From Bartonella sp. DGB1 (GTDB lineage Bacteria; Pseudomonadota; Alphaproteobacteria; Rhizobiales; Rhizobiaceae), in assembly GCF_041345015.1 (NCBI RefSeq), contig NZ_CP166769.1:744001-808000 (forward strand): a stretch of 64,000 nt of DNA. Direction: 5' to 3'. Below the pieces are notes generated by a model, which had not been told where the DNA came from, ran no database searches, and was given only the letters and a program-made list of their open reading frames with translations. Positions within the stretch are counted from its first letter, which is position 1. The number at the start of each line of letters is the position of its first letter. This document shows, one piece after another, positions 19,555 through 30,300 of this stretch. A program made the translations under genes and the position numbers.

Positions 19555-21984
19555 ATGTCAAAAAAAATATTAATAGATGCCTCTCATTTGGAGGAAACTC
19601 GAGTTGTTTCTCTTCAGGATAACGTATTAGAAGAATTTGATTTTGAATCAGAACATAAAAAACAATTAAAAAGTAATATATATTTAGCGCGTATTACTAG
19701 AGTGGAGCCCTCTTTACAGGCTGCTTTTGTGGAATATGGAGAAAATAGACAAGGCTTTTTAGCTTTTTCAGAAATTCATCCTGATTATTATCAAATTCCA
19801 TTAGCTGATCGAAAAGAGTTATTGCAGGCTCAGGAAGAAGAAGCGCGCCAACAACAATTACAAGAAGAAGAAAAATTAGCTGCTGCTGGAAATGTTAAAA
19901 AAAATAGAAAACGCAAAAGTAAAGCTGAAAATGTAAAAGAAGATAAAGAGTTTATTGAATTAGATGCTAATGGTAACTTTATTCCAGAAGCTGAACCAAT
20001 AACTATCTTTGAAACAGATGATCCGTTAGAATTAGAGATCTCTGAGAAAAAAATTGCTATAAAAAATTATAAAATTCAAGATGTTATTAAACGTAGACAA
20101 ATAATTTTAGTACAAGTAACTAAAGAAGAACGTGGAAATAAAGGCGCTGCTCTTACTACTTATTTATCTTTAGCGGGGCGTTATTCTGTTTTAATGCCAA
20201 ACACAGCTAGGGGTGGAGGTATATCACGTAAAATTACTAATATAACTGAACGACAACATCTTAAAAAAATAGTACAAACCTTAGATATACCTGAGGGAAT
20301 GGGAATTATTTTAAGAACTGCTGGAGCGAAAAGATCAAAATTAGAAATTAAAAAAGATTATGAATATTTAATGCGGTTATGGAATGATATAAAACAGCGT
20401 GTGTTTAAATCTATAGCCCCTAGCCTAGTTCATGAAGAAGGAAATTTGATCAAACGTTCTATAAGAGATTTATATACTAAAGATGTAACCGAGATTTTAG
20501 TTTCTGGGGATGACGCTTATAAAGAAGCAAAAAACTTTATGCGTATGTTAATGCCAAGTCAGTCTAAATATATACAACCTTATAAAGGGTCAGTGCCTAT
20601 TTTTTCTTATTATGGTGTTGAAAGTCAACTTAATCAGATATTTCAACCACATGTAAATTTAAAATCTGGTGGTTATTTAATAATAAATCAAACCGAGGCC
20701 TTAGTATCTATTGATGTGAATTCTGGTCGTTCAACTAAAGAAACTTCTGTTGAAGATACAGCTCTACAAACTAATTTAGAAGCAGCTGAAGCAGTTGCAA
20801 AACAATTAAAATTAAGAGATTTAGCGGGACTTATAGTTATTGACTTTATTGATATGACTGAAAAAAATCATATACGTGCAGTAGAAAAGCTTTTAAGAGA
20901 TTGCTTGAAAGAAGATAGAGCACGTATACAAATAGGACATATTAGTCCTTTTGGTCTATTAGAAATGAGTCGTCAAAGATTAAGAGCTTCTATTTTAGAA
21001 AATATTACGCAACCTTGTCCACATTGCCAAGGAGCTGGATATATTAAATCTGATTCTTCAGTTGCTTTAAATTTGTTAAGATCAATCGAGGAATTTGCTT
21101 TAAATAATTTAGGTTATAACATAAATGTTACAACCTCTGAGGTAACAGCTTTATATATCTTTAACAACAAACGTTTGATATTATGTGATATTGAAAAACG
21201 TTTTGCTATATCAGTTAATATTCAAATAGATGCTCATATGAATGGCAGTTTTATTTTGACCAAAGGTGAAGCAACGGATAAAATGCCGGTTATTGAGGTA
21301 TCTTTACCTAAAGCGGTAACTGAGAGTGAAGTAAAAAAAGTAGTTGAAGAAACTACAATTAATAAAACATCTAAAATAGATGAAAAAACTTCTAAAACAG
21401 AAGAAAAAGATATTAAAGTATCTAATAAGATAGTTCCACAAAGTAAAAAACAACGCGGTAAAAAACCGCTAAGAACCGCCTATGTTCCTTATGCAGAACC
21501 GGTTGGTCCATTTGCTTTAGTAGCATATGCAGAACTTAGAGCTAAAAGAATGCGTCGTCGTCTTTGGGGATATAAAATTCCCTCCCCTGAATTTGTTAAC
21601 CTAGAAGTAGAATTACCAGAAAATTTTAAATTTGTTAGCAATAAAGTTAGATTTGAAAAAAAACTTATTAAAAAGAAAAATTTTAATAAGAAGAATCATA
21701 ACAACAATAAAGACTTAGCGCAAACTGCTGATGATAAGGCTACCAATAATCGTTCTTTAAAACATAAAAAAAATAAGAAAAATATTATTAAAGAAAATAA
21801 TGACATCTCTTCTAATGAGCATAAAAACTTAGATAATAATATTGTTTCTATAGAACCCTTTGAACAAGTCAATAGTGAATTAGCTCACAATATTGATGTA
21901 GCTTTAGATCTGTTAAAAAACGAAGAATCTACCGGTAGCACCAAGAAAAAAAGACTTGGCTGGTGGCAAAGGCGTAGAAAATAA
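19555..21984 (+). CDS. rne: Ribonuclease E
   Basis: RNase E starts mRNA decay and processes rRNA and tRNA precursors. The 809-residue protein has the N-terminal RNase H-like/S1 part (MSKKILIDASHLEETRVV, NIYLARITRVEPSLQAAFVEYG), an acidic/basic insertion inside the S1 domain at about residues 95-160, the DNase I-like catalytic segment (VSIDVNSGRST and LIVIDFIDM with the metal-binding Asp residues), and the zinc-link CPHCQGAGY near 487-495. The C-terminal 200 residues are lysine- and asparagine-rich and probably disordered, with a conserved-looking patch PFALVAYAELRAKRMRRR and an ending GWWQRRRK. An AGGAAA site precedes the ATG. Its stop abuts the convergent metal-permease stop with no gap. Confidence 0.95.
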   Translation: MSKKILIDASHLEETRVVSLQDNVLEEFDFESEHKKQLKSNIYLARITRVEPSLQAAFVEYGENRQGFLAFSEIHPDYYQIPLADRKELLQAQEEEARQQQLQEEEKLAAAGNVKKNRKRKSKAENVKEDKEFIELDANGNFIPEAEPITIFETDDPLELEISEKKIAIKNYKIQDVIKRRQIILVQVTKEERGNKGAALTTYLSLAGRYSVLMPNTARGGGISRKITNITERQHLKKIVQTLDIPEGMGIILRTAGAKRSKLEIKKDYEYLMRLWNDIKQRVFKSIAPSLVHEEGNLIKRSIRDLYTKDVTEILVSGDDAYKEAKNFMRMLMPSQSKYIQPYKGSVPIFSYYGVESQLNQIFQPHVNLKSGGYLIINQTEALVSIDVNSGRSTKETSVEDTALQTNLEAAEAVAKQLKLRDLAGLIVIDFIDMTEKNHIRAVEKLLRDCLKEDRARIQIGHISPFGLLEMSRQRLRASILENITQPCPHCQGAGYIKSDSSVALNLLRSIEEFALNNLGYNINVTTSEVTALYIFNNKRLILCDIEKRFAISVNIQIDAHMNGSFILTKGEATDKMPVIEVSLPKAVTESEVKKVVEETTINKTSKIDEKTSKTEEKDIKVSNKIVPQSKKQRGKKPLRTAYVPYAEPVGPFALVAYAELRAKRMRRRLWGYKIPSPEFVNLEVELPENFKFVSNKVRFEKKLIKKKNFNKKNHNNNKDLAQTADDKATNNRSLKHKKNKKNIIKENNDISSNEHKNLDNNIVSIEPFEQVNSELAHNIDVALDLLKNEESTGSTKKKRLGWWQRRRK

Positions 21985-22824
21985 TTATTTAAAATTATTA
22001 ATGATATTCCTTGTAAATTTAATAGCAATAGCTGCAACGAATATCATCGATAATATCCCTACTATAACGGCTCCGGTAGGAATATCAGCGAAATAACTTA
22101 TTATTAATCCTGTTACTGAAGCAAATACCGATGACATAACTGATATTATTAACATAGATGGAAAATTTCTGCATAACATTAAAGCTATTATGCCAGGAAT
22201 AATAACCATTGCTATAATTAATATTACACCGGCCGTTTTCATACCGCTAACAATAGTCAAAGCCAGCAATATCAGTAAAATATTATTCATTAATTTTACT
22301 GGTAAACCGATAGAATTAGCTTGAACATCATCAAAACATAATAACATGAAGTCTTTATATTTTAACAATAAAACCATTAACGTAAAAACAGCTGTTATTA
22401 TCGTCTGAAAAAAATCTATATTAGTAATACCCAAAATATTACCAAATAAAATATGTAACATATGTTGATCTTTACTGGTCAGACTTATTAAAACAATTCC
22501 TAAAGCAAAAAACACCGATAAAATAATGCCTAATATTGTATCTTCTTTTAATTTACTGTTATTTTTTACATATCCTAAAGTAACAGTACATAATAGAGCT
22601 GATAGAAAAGCTCCTAAAGCTGCTGGTATAGCTAATATATGTGCTACGGCTAACCCGGGCAATACAGAATGAGATATTGCATCTCCTATCATTGCCCAGC
22701 CTTTTAAAATTAAAAAACATGAAATTATAGCACAGCAAATACCTATAATTATAGAAATTATTAACGCACGCTGCATAAAAGGATAACTAAAAAGTTCTAA
22801 TAAGATATCAAGATATTTTTGCAT
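21985..22824 (-). CDS. sitD: Metal ABC transporter permease (SitD-like)
   Basis: One of two inner-membrane permeases of a Mn/Fe/Zn importer (ABC-3 family). The 279 residues form about eight hydrophobic helices; the family signature GDAISHSVLPGLAVAH is at about residues 47-62, and a polar loop KYKDFMLLCFDDVQANSIGLPV contacts the ATPase. Its start lies 17 bases inside the end of the partner permease gene, so the two are translationally coupled. It is the last gene of the pcs-sitABCD operon, and its stop codon directly abuts the rne stop. Confidence 0.92.
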   Translation of the reverse strand: MQKYLDILLELFSYPFMQRALIISIIIGICCAIISCFLILKGWAMIGDAISHSVLPGLAVAHILAIPAALGAFLSALLCTVTLGYVKNNSKLKEDTILGIILSVFFALGIVLISLTSKDQHMLHILFGNILGITNIDFFQTIITAVFTLMVLLLKYKDFMLLCFDDVQANSIGLPVKLMNNILLILLALTIVSGMKTAGVILIIAMVIIPGIIALMLCRNFPSMLIISVMSSVFASVTGLIISYFADIPTGAVIVGILSMIFVAAIAIKFTRNIINNFK

Positions 22825-23665
22825 ATTTTTTCATTCTAAGATATTTTTTTAATAGACCATATTTAGGAGCAAAAATAAAAGTTATAAAAAATAACGCACC
22901 TTGCATAACAACGATCATAGCAGAAGTAGGAACATTAAGAAAATAACTTATATAGGCGCCTATAAACCCTGTAAAGATACCAATTATTATTGCAATAATA
23001 GTTACTTTATTAAAATCATCACTTAATAATGATGCCGTTGCACCGGGAGTTATTAACATAGAAACTATAAGTAATGCACCAATAGACTGCAAGGCCGAAA
23101 TAATTATCATACAAAGTAGAAGAAAAAAGATATTTTTTAATAAAGTTATATTTATTCCTACAATTTTAGCTTGTATTTCATCTAAAAATAACAACATTAA
23201 ATTTTTTCGTAATATAGCAATAATAAACATTATAGTTATAGTTATAGCTATAGTTTGTATGATTTCTTGATTATTTAAAGTAAGCAAATTACCAAATAAT
23301 ATTGTGGTTATTCTAATTTCTCTAGGATATATTGAAGCAATGATTAAGCCATAAGATAAGAAACTAGTAAATACTAGACCTAATATTGCATCTTTTTTTA
23401 AGATAGTAAATTTTTTCAATAACTGCATAATGATTATAGCAATTATTGCGGCAATATTTGCACCAATAACATAAGGAGCAGCAAAAATATATGAAAGAGC
23501 AACTCCAGGAACCACCGCATGTGACAAAGCATCACCAAGTAATGACCACCCACTAGCTATTAAATAAACAGATACAAATGCTGTTGCAGCACCTATAATA
23601 GTAGCTACAAGTAAACTATAAAATACATAATTATATAAAAATGGTTCTAATAATAATTCTAACAT
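22808..23665 (-). CDS. sitC: Metal ABC transporter permease (SitC-like)
   Basis: The first of two paralogous permeases of the importer, 285 residues with about eight membrane helices. The signature GDALSHAVVPGVALSY is at about residues 43-58 and the cytoplasmic coupling loop reads KNLMLLFLDEIQAKIVGI. Having two different permease genes points to the SitABCD/YfeABCD type rather than single-permease ZnuABC. It overlaps the ATPase gene by 7 bases and the second permease gene by 17 bases. Confidence 0.92.
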   Translation of the reverse strand: MLELLLEPFLYNYVFYSLLVATIIGAATAFVSVYLIASGWSLLGDALSHAVVPGVALSYIFAAPYVIGANIAAIIAIIIMQLLKKFTILKKDAILGLVFTSFLSYGLIIASIYPREIRITTILFGNLLTLNNQEIIQTIAITITIMFIIAILRKNLMLLFLDEIQAKIVGINITLLKNIFFLLLCMIIISALQSIGALLIVSMLITPGATASLLSDDFNKVTIIAIIIGIFTGFIGAYISYFLNVPTSAMIVVMQGALFFITFIFAPKYGLLKKYLRMKKYAKIS

Positions 23666-24411
23666 ATATTTATCTGATTACATATAAATTCGGATTGAAA
23701 TGTTTGTTTTAAATTTTCTTTAGTGAATATTGTATCTATTTTACCTTGTGCAATAATATTTTGTCTTAAAAAGATCACATTATCACAAAATTCTTTAATA
23801 TGTTGCAGGTTATGTGTAGATATTAAGATAATTTTATCTTGTTTCGCTAATGCTTTTAATTGATCAATTATAATTTTTTCACTAGTGGTATCTACCCCGG
23901 TAAAAGGTTCATCTAGTAATAATATATCTGCTTCTTGTGCTAAGGCTCTTGCTAGAAATACACGTTTTTTTTGTCCACCAGATAATTCACCTATTTGTCT
24001 ATTTCCTAAATTTTCTAAATTTAATAATTCTAACGATGTTTGTACTATTTTACGGTCATGTTCTTTAGCTGTACGCAAGAAATTCATATGTCCATATCTG
24101 CCCGTCATTACCAAATCTTTAACTAAAATAGGAAAAGTATAATCTATTTCTTCCAGCTGTGGCACATAAGCTATTATGCTTTTTTTAAGAGCATTTTTAA
24201 CAGATAAATTGTTGATTAAGATATTTCCACTGTGTGGTTTTAATAATCCCATTATAGATTTGAATAAAGTAGATTTACCACCACCATTAACGCCTATGAG
24301 GGCGGTTATTTCACCGCCCTTTAGATTGAAGTTAATATCTTTTAATGCATGTAAGCCATTATTATAAATAACATTTAGACTAGTAACTGTTAAAGACGTA
24401 GATAAATGCAT
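23659..24411 (-). CDS. sitB: Metal ABC transporter ATPase (SitB-like)
   Basis: The nucleotide-binding subunit of the metal importer. The 250-residue protein has Walker A GVNGGGKST at residues 40-48, Q-loop YVPQLEEIDYTFPI, signature LSGGQKKRV, Walker B ILLLDEPFTGVD and H-loop STHNLQ. The ATG at 24411 overlaps the stop of the binding-protein gene by one base (TAATG). The YVPQ...D...FP Q-loop pattern is characteristic of metal-family ATPases. It works with the permeases encoded just downstream. Confidence 0.94.
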   Translation of the reverse strand: MHLSTSLTVTSLNVIYNNGLHALKDINFNLKGGEITALIGVNGGGKSTLFKSIMGLLKPHSGNILINNLSVKNALKKSIIAYVPQLEEIDYTFPILVKDLVMTGRYGHMNFLRTAKEHDRKIVQTSLELLNLENLGNRQIGELSGGQKKRVFLARALAQEADILLLDEPFTGVDTTSEKIIIDQLKALAKQDKIILISTHNLQHIKEFCDNVIFLRQNIIAQGKIDTIFTKENLKQTFQSEFICNQINIC

Positions 24412-25310
24412 TATTTATTATAACCTTTCAGAATAGTCTTTATTGTAACATTTAATAAATCCAGATATGTAGGTGCTACGCCCTTAGGGCCGGTTAATGA
24501 ATCAACATATAATACACCGCCATATTTAGCTTTAGTAGAATTTGCTACTTGTTTCATAGGTCTATCAGAAACTGTGCTTTCGCTAAATACTACAGGAATA
24601 TTATATTTTTCTACAGTATCAATTACATGTTTTAAATGTTTCGGTGTTATTATTTCATCACCGTTAACAGGCCAAAGGTATAATTCCTTCATGTTATAAT
24701 CTTTAATTAAGTAACTAAAGGCACCTTCACTTGTTACTAACCAACGTTGCTTTACTGGTATTTTATTTATTTCATCACGTAAATATTTATCTAATTGCTT
24801 AATTTTTTGTGTATATTCGTAAGCGTTTTTATTATAAATATCAGCATTATCTGGATCATATTTTACGAAAGCTTTTCTTATATTTTCTACATATATCATA
24901 GCATTTTTAGGAGAAAGCCACGCATGAGGATTGGGTTTACCTTCATATTCGCCTTCTAATATTGGTAATGGTACAATATTTTCAGTTACAACCACTGCAG
25001 GTGTATTTTTTAATTGTGCAAAAAAACGCTCAAACCATAATTCTAAGTTTAAGCCATTCCATAATATTAAATCAGCTTTATGAGCTTTAATTATATCTTT
25101 AGGCGTTGGATCATATTCATGTACTTCCATACCTTCTTTTATTACAGATTCTACTATTGCTGCATCACCTGCAACATTTTTAGCAATGTCTTTAATAATG
25201 GTAAAGCTAGTTACGACATACATTTTTTTTTCTGCCATAACATTGGTAATTGTAGGAGTAAGTAACAATAATACGGCTAAAGACCGAAAAGTATTTAATA
25301 ATATATTCAT
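24411..25310 (-). CDS. sitA: Periplasmic metal-binding protein (SitA/YfeA-like, cluster A-I)
   Basis: The substrate-binding protein of the importer, exported by an N-terminal signal peptide (cleavage near residue 26, VMA-EKK). The four metal ligands of the family are all in place: His64 in GMEVHEYDPTP, His129 in KPNPHAWLSP, Glu195 in TSEGAFSYL and Asp270 in LYVDSLTGPKG. A His-His-Glu-Asp set is typical of Mn/Fe proteins such as SitA, YfeA and PsaA; zinc ZnuA proteins usually have three histidines and a His-rich loop, which is absent here. Mn or Fe is therefore the better guess, but zinc cannot be excluded. The start follows the pcs stop by 3 bases. Confidence 0.93.
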   Translation of the reverse strand: MNILLNTFRSLAVLLLLTPTITNVMAEKKMYVVTSFTIIKDIAKNVAGDAAIVESVIKEGMEVHEYDPTPKDIIKAHKADLILWNGLNLELWFERFFAQLKNTPAVVVTENIVPLPILEGEYEGKPNPHAWLSPKNAMIYVENIRKAFVKYDPDNADIYNKNAYEYTQKIKQLDKYLRDEINKIPVKQRWLVTSEGAFSYLIKDYNMKELYLWPVNGDEIITPKHLKHVIDTVEKYNIPVVFSESTVSDRPMKQVANSTKAKYGGVLYVDSLTGPKGVAPTYLDLLNVTIKTILKGYNK

Positions 25311-25313
25311 AGG

Positions 25314-26036
25314 TTATTCCATCTCTGTTTTTTTATTTAATAATTGCATAATAGCCCCTATCATTAATAGATAGAAACTTAACGTAACCAATATTATTTT
25401 AAATAATGCTGGAGGATTTAGATCATAGATAACTAAGCCCATAATACATAATATTGCCCAAATTAAAAATATGGGCAAATTTATTATTCTCAACGGTTTA
25501 ACTCTTACTGGATGTAAAAACCAAATCGGTAAAAATGAGCTAAAGGCACATAAAAATATTGTTAAAAAAATTGTTGTAGAGCTAGGTTTTGTTAAAAATA
25601 AAACGAATAATACTAAATTCCAAACTACTGGAAAACCTTTAAAAAAATTATGGCTGGTTTTCATGCCTGTATTTGCATAATAAATAGCACTAGAGAAGAC
25701 AATTATTATTGCAGACAGATAAGATAATATTGGTGTCATCAAACCACTTTTATAAAAAACAAAGGCAGGAATAAACACATAAGTTACATAATCAATAATA
25801 TTATCTAATAACTCGCCTGACCAGTTTGGTAATATTTCTTTTACTTGAAACTTTCTAGCTATAGGTCCGTCAATTCCATCTATTATTAAGGAAATAGCCA
25901 TCCAAACAAACATAGAGTACCATTGTTCATTACAGGCAAACACTATAGAAAAAAAAGCAGCTACGGATCCTAAAGCAGTTAATATATGTACTGAAAAGGC
26001 TTTTATTTCACGGCAGCTAAGTTTTTTTTTTGACAT
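25314..26036 (-). CDS. pcs: Phosphatidylcholine synthase
   Basis: Pcs joins CDP-diacylglycerol and choline into phosphatidylcholine in one step in the inner membrane. The 240-residue, multi-helix protein has the CDP-alcohol phosphotransferase motif with D56, G57, A60, R61, G74, D78 and D82 (DGPIAR, then GELLDNIID). The wider spacing between the DG..AR and G...D...D parts, with its length and hydrophobicity, points to Pcs rather than PgsA or PssA; PssA remains a less likely alternative. It is followed after 3 bases by the metal-importer genes and is driven by a strong promoter. The enzyme needs choline, which bacteria of this kind usually take from a host. Confidence 0.87.
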   Translation of the reverse strand: MSKKKLSCREIKAFSVHILTALGSVAAFFSIVFACNEQWYSMFVWMAISLIIDGIDGPIARKFQVKEILPNWSGELLDNIIDYVTYVFIPAFVFYKSGLMTPILSYLSAIIIVFSSAIYYANTGMKTSHNFFKGFPVVWNLVLFVLFLTKPSSTTIFLTIFLCAFSSFLPIWFLHPVRVKPLRIINLPIFLIWAILCIMGLVIYDLNPPALFKIILVTLSFYLLMIGAIMQLLNKKTEME

Positions 26037-26062
26037 ATTAATCCCTATAATTTTAATTTGTA

Positions 26063-26091
26063 ATTCTATATGCTATAATAATTAATGTCAA
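26063..26091 (-). promoter_or_regulatory. Strong sigma70 promoter of pcs-sitABCD
   Basis: On the minus strand a consensus TTGACA (26086-26091) and TAGAAT (26063-26068) are separated by exactly 17 bases, about 27 bases before the pcs start. It is one of the best promoter matches in the window. A TATAAT for the divergent monooxygenase gene lies inside it at 26074-26079. Confidence 0.75.
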
Positions 26092-26106
26092 TAAGTGAGT
26101 TAGAGC

Positions 26107-27312
26107 ATGAATAACCAACATAAAATAACACAACAAAATTATACTATAGCTATTATTGGTGGTGGTCTTACCGGTAAATTAGCGGTATTATATTTAGCAT
26201 ATTCGGGTTATCAGGTAATACATATAGCTACTGATTTAGCGATAACAGATGAAAGAACTACGGCTATAATGATGCCTGGTATAAATTTGTTACGTGAGCT
26301 AAATATTATGCAATATCTTCAACCTTTTGCTGAGCCGTTAAAAGCTATAACATTAATTGATGAATCGCATAAAATATTTAGTAATGCTAGTGTTACTTTT
26401 ACAGCTAATGAAATTAATGAAGAAGCTTTTGGTTATAATATTCCTAATAAAAATTTAAATGATATTTTAAAACAAGAAATAAGTAAAAAAACAAATGTTA
26501 CTGCTATAAATGATAAGGTTATAAATATTGAAGTAACTGCTGATAGTAATATAATTTATCTTGAAAAAAATAATAAATTAAATGTTGATATTATTATTGC
26601 AGCAGATGGTGCTAACTCTATAAGTCGTAATTACGCCAACATAGAGATTGATAAAACGCAATTATTGCAAACGGCAGCGATATTATCTTTTTCACATGAA
26701 TTTCCTCATAAAGGCATGTCAATTGAGTTTCAAACTCCACAAGGACCATTTACACAAGTACCATTACAAGGAAATAATTCTAGTTTAGTATGGGTAATGT
26801 CAAATGATATCGTGGAAAAATATAAAGATTTAGGAAAAAAACAATTAAATAAAATAATAAATAACAAATTATCTAGCTACTTAGGAGATATAAAAATAAC
26901 CTCTGACATACAATTTTGGGAGTTAAAATTACAATTAGCCAAAAAAATAGCTAATAATAATATAATTTTAATAGGAGAATCCGCGCATATATTTCCACCG
27001 TTAGGTGCACAAGGACTTAATTTAACTATTAGAGATATTTTAAGCTTACCTGAAGCATTAAATAAATCAAGTAAACAAGAGATAATGACATTCTACAATA
27101 ATAATAGATTATTCGATATTAAAAGTCGTAGCTTATTAATAAAAAATTTAAACCATTCATTAATAACATCTATTCTTCCCATCAAATTTTTAAGAATGAT
27201 TTCTTTTAATTTGCTAAAACACTCATCATTTTTGCGTAAATTTATTTCTTATGAATTATTAACACCAAAAGCTGGTTTAAATTATTTAAAATCTTTTTTT
27301 AAAAATAATTAA
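26107..27312 (+). CDS. FAD-dependent ubiquinone-ring monooxygenase, UbiH/COQ6 family
   Basis: A flavoprotein of the UbiH/UbiF/UbiI/VisC family that hydroxylates the aromatic ring during ubiquinone synthesis. The 401-residue protein has the FAD-binding IIGGGLTGK at about residues 17-24, the DERTTAIM segment near 56-63, the ADGANSISR motif in the middle and GESAHIFPPLGAQGLNLTIRD at roughly 290-310, the family signature. Which ring carbon it acts on cannot be told; alphaproteobacterial members such as UbiL or UbiM differ in position. It is divergent from pcs and its 3' end overlaps the convergent mfd by 4 bases. Confidence 0.87.
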   Translation: MNNQHKITQQNYTIAIIGGGLTGKLAVLYLAYSGYQVIHIATDLAITDERTTAIMMPGINLLRELNIMQYLQPFAEPLKAITLIDESHKIFSNASVTFTANEINEEAFGYNIPNKNLNDILKQEISKKTNVTAINDKVINIEVTADSNIIYLEKNNKLNVDIIIAADGANSISRNYANIEIDKTQLLQTAAILSFSHEFPHKGMSIEFQTPQGPFTQVPLQGNNSSLVWVMSNDIVEKYKDLGKKQLNKIINNKLSSYLGDIKITSDIQFWELKLQLAKKIANNNIILIGESAHIFPPLGAQGLNLTIRDILSLPEALNKSSKQEIMTFYNNNRLFDIKSRSLLIKNLNHSLITSILPIKFLRMISFNLLKHSSFLRKFISYELLTPKAGLNYLKSFFKNN

Positions 27313-30300
27313 CTAAGGTTAGCTAATTTTATTAAATGATTAAGTAAAGCTTCTAAACCTTTGATTTTTTTATCATTATCTTTCCAATCTCTTATAAATA
27401 ATAATGATTGATCTGGGCGAATTTTTGCTAGATTTCCTTGTTGAGTAATAAAATTAACTAACGCCATTGGATTAGCAAAACTGGAATTTCTAAAATGAAT
27501 AACTACTCCTTTAGGTCCAGCATCTAATTTTTCTATATTAGCTTTACGGCAAAGAATTTTAATATATACTATCTTTAGTAAATGTTCTACCTCTGCTGGA
27601 AATGATCCAAATCTATCAATTAACTCTATAGCGAATGATTCTATCTCTTCAGATAAAGTAAGATTTCCTAACTTTCTATATAAACTGATACGTAATTGTA
27701 AATCGGGTATATAACTTTCTGGTATCATTACTGAAGTACCGATAGAAATTTGCGGTGACCATTCATGTTCATTAGATATTTCTTCGCCTTTGCATTGAGC
27801 TATAGCCTCCTCTAACATTTGTTGGTATAATTCAAAACCTACTTCTTTTATATGTCCGGATTGTTCTTCGCCTAGAATATTTCCAGCACCTCTGATATCC
27901 ATATCATGATTAGCTAATTGAAAACCACCACCTAAAGTATCTAAAGATTGAATTACTTTTAGTCTTTGTTGAGCTGTTTTAGATAATTCTTTATTAACTG
28001 GAATAGTTAGTAAAGCATAGGCACGTTGTTTTGATCTACCTACTCTGCCACGCAACTGATATAGAGCCGCTAAACCAAACATATCTGCACGATGAATTAT
28101 TATACTATTAGCAGTAGGAATATCTAACCCGGATTCAATAATAGAGGTAGAAATCAAAATATCATATTGACCATCATAAAAAACATTCATAATATTATCT
28201 AATTCACTAGAAGCCATTTTACCATGTGCGCTTATAGCTTTTATTTCTGGTACTTGGGTCTTTATAAAATTTTCTATAAAAGCTAAATCAGATATTCTAG
28301 GACATACATAAAAACTTTGTCCCCCTCGATAATATTCCCGTAATAATGTTTCTCTAATAATTAGCGGGTCAAACGGTGATAACATTGTTTTAGTAACCAT
28401 TCTATCAATAGGAGGAATAGTCATTAAAGATAAATCCTGCACTCCATTTAAAGACATTTGTAATGTTCTTGGTATCGGGGTTGCAGATAAAGTTAATACA
28501 TGTAAATCTGGCTTATTTTGTTTTAATTTTTCTTTATGAGTGACGCCAAAATGTTGCTCTTCATCAATTATCAATAAAGCTAAATTGTTAAATTTTATAT
28601 CTTTATTTAATAAAGCATGAGTACCTATTACAATATTTATTGTACCATCTGCTAACAATTTTTTAGTTTTAACTATTTCTTTAGCAGGAACCATACGTGA
28701 AACTTGTGCTATATTGAGACCAAAACCCTCAAATCTTTGACAGAAATTTTTATAATGTTGACGAGATAATAAAGTCGTAGGAACTATTACTGCTACTTGA
28801 TATCCTTGCATCGCTGTTACAAAAGCAGCTCTTAATGCTACCTCTGTTTTTCCAAAGCCTACATCTCCACAAATTAAGCGATCCATAGGGCGCTTACTTT
28901 GCAAGTCAGTTAAAGTATCTTGAATGGCTGTTTTTTGATCTTCTGTTTCTTCATAAGGAAAACGTGCTACAAATTCCTCATAAGCAGTTTCAATTACAGA
29001 AATTTGCGGAGCTGTTTTAGTTAAACGTGCAGCAGCCGTTTTTATTAATTGTCCAGCTATTTCTAATAATTTCTTTTTTAATTTAGCTTTTTTTAACTGC
29101 CAAGCACCGCTGCCTAATCTATCCAGTGAAACACTCGCAGCCTCACCTCCATAACGCGATAATAATTCAATATTTTCTACTGGTAAAAGTAATTTATCTT
29201 GACCAGCATAAAGTATCTCTAAACAATCATGTGCTGCACCATCTATAGTGATAGTTCTTAAAGATATAAATCTACCAATGCCGTGATTAATATGTACAAC
29301 TATATCATCTTTATTTAACGCTGTTGTTTCAGCAATAAATTTAGATGCTTTACGTTTTTTAGTAGAAGATCTAACTAATCGATCTCCTAAAATATCTTGC
29401 TCGCCAATAATGATTAAATCTTTTAAGTTAATACCATTTTCAATAGGTAAAACCCCATAAGCAATAAAATTATTAGGTAAATCTCTAAATTGATTTAAAT
29501 TATTAACTTTTTCTAATTTTTCAAGTCCGAGATCTTTTAATAATTGTATTAATCTCTCTAACGAGGATTCTGCCCAGCCAGCAATAAGTATTTTTTTCTT
29601 TTCTTGGCGTAATTCTCCTAAATATTTAATAACCTTATTAAATAATTCTCCTTGCTGGAGATTTTTTTCTTTTGAAAAGTTACGGGTTAAATTCATATGT
29701 GAATGAAATAAATATTTACCTTCAGAAAAAGATATATCAAGAAAGGTTAATTCTACTAAAGTATAATTATTTTTTAGTTTATTTTTTAGCTCTGACGGCG
29801 ATAAATATAATAGACATGGTTTTATTGGCGTATAACCATATTGATCATTATCATTCTGTATTGTCAGCTGTTCTAAACGAGCATTATAATAATCAGTTAT
29901 CAGTTTATTTCGTTCTTCTATAGCTTTTTCAAATAAATGATCAATAACTATAGTTGTTTCATCTAAATAATCAAAAAAATCAGTTAATTGATTGTAAAAA
30001 AAGGGTAACCAATGTTCGATACCTAATATTCTACGTTGAGCTATAATAGATTGATAATTATTATTTTGATTTAGATTTTTGGCACCAAATTCTTTTAAAA
30101 AATTGACTCTAAAATTTTCTATAGTTTCAGGTGATAAAATAACTTCACTTGTTGGCTTTAAAATTATATTTTGTAATGTCTCTAATGATTTTTGTGTACT
30201 ACTATTAAAGGTACGAATATTTTCTAATATATTACCAAAAAAATCTAATCTTATAGGATTGTTATTATCAGGTAAAAATATATCTATTACCCCTCCTCTT

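Noticed and set aside
19377-19622. Small gene in the rne leader
   Set aside because: It overlaps the rne start out of frame and shows no features of a real protein.
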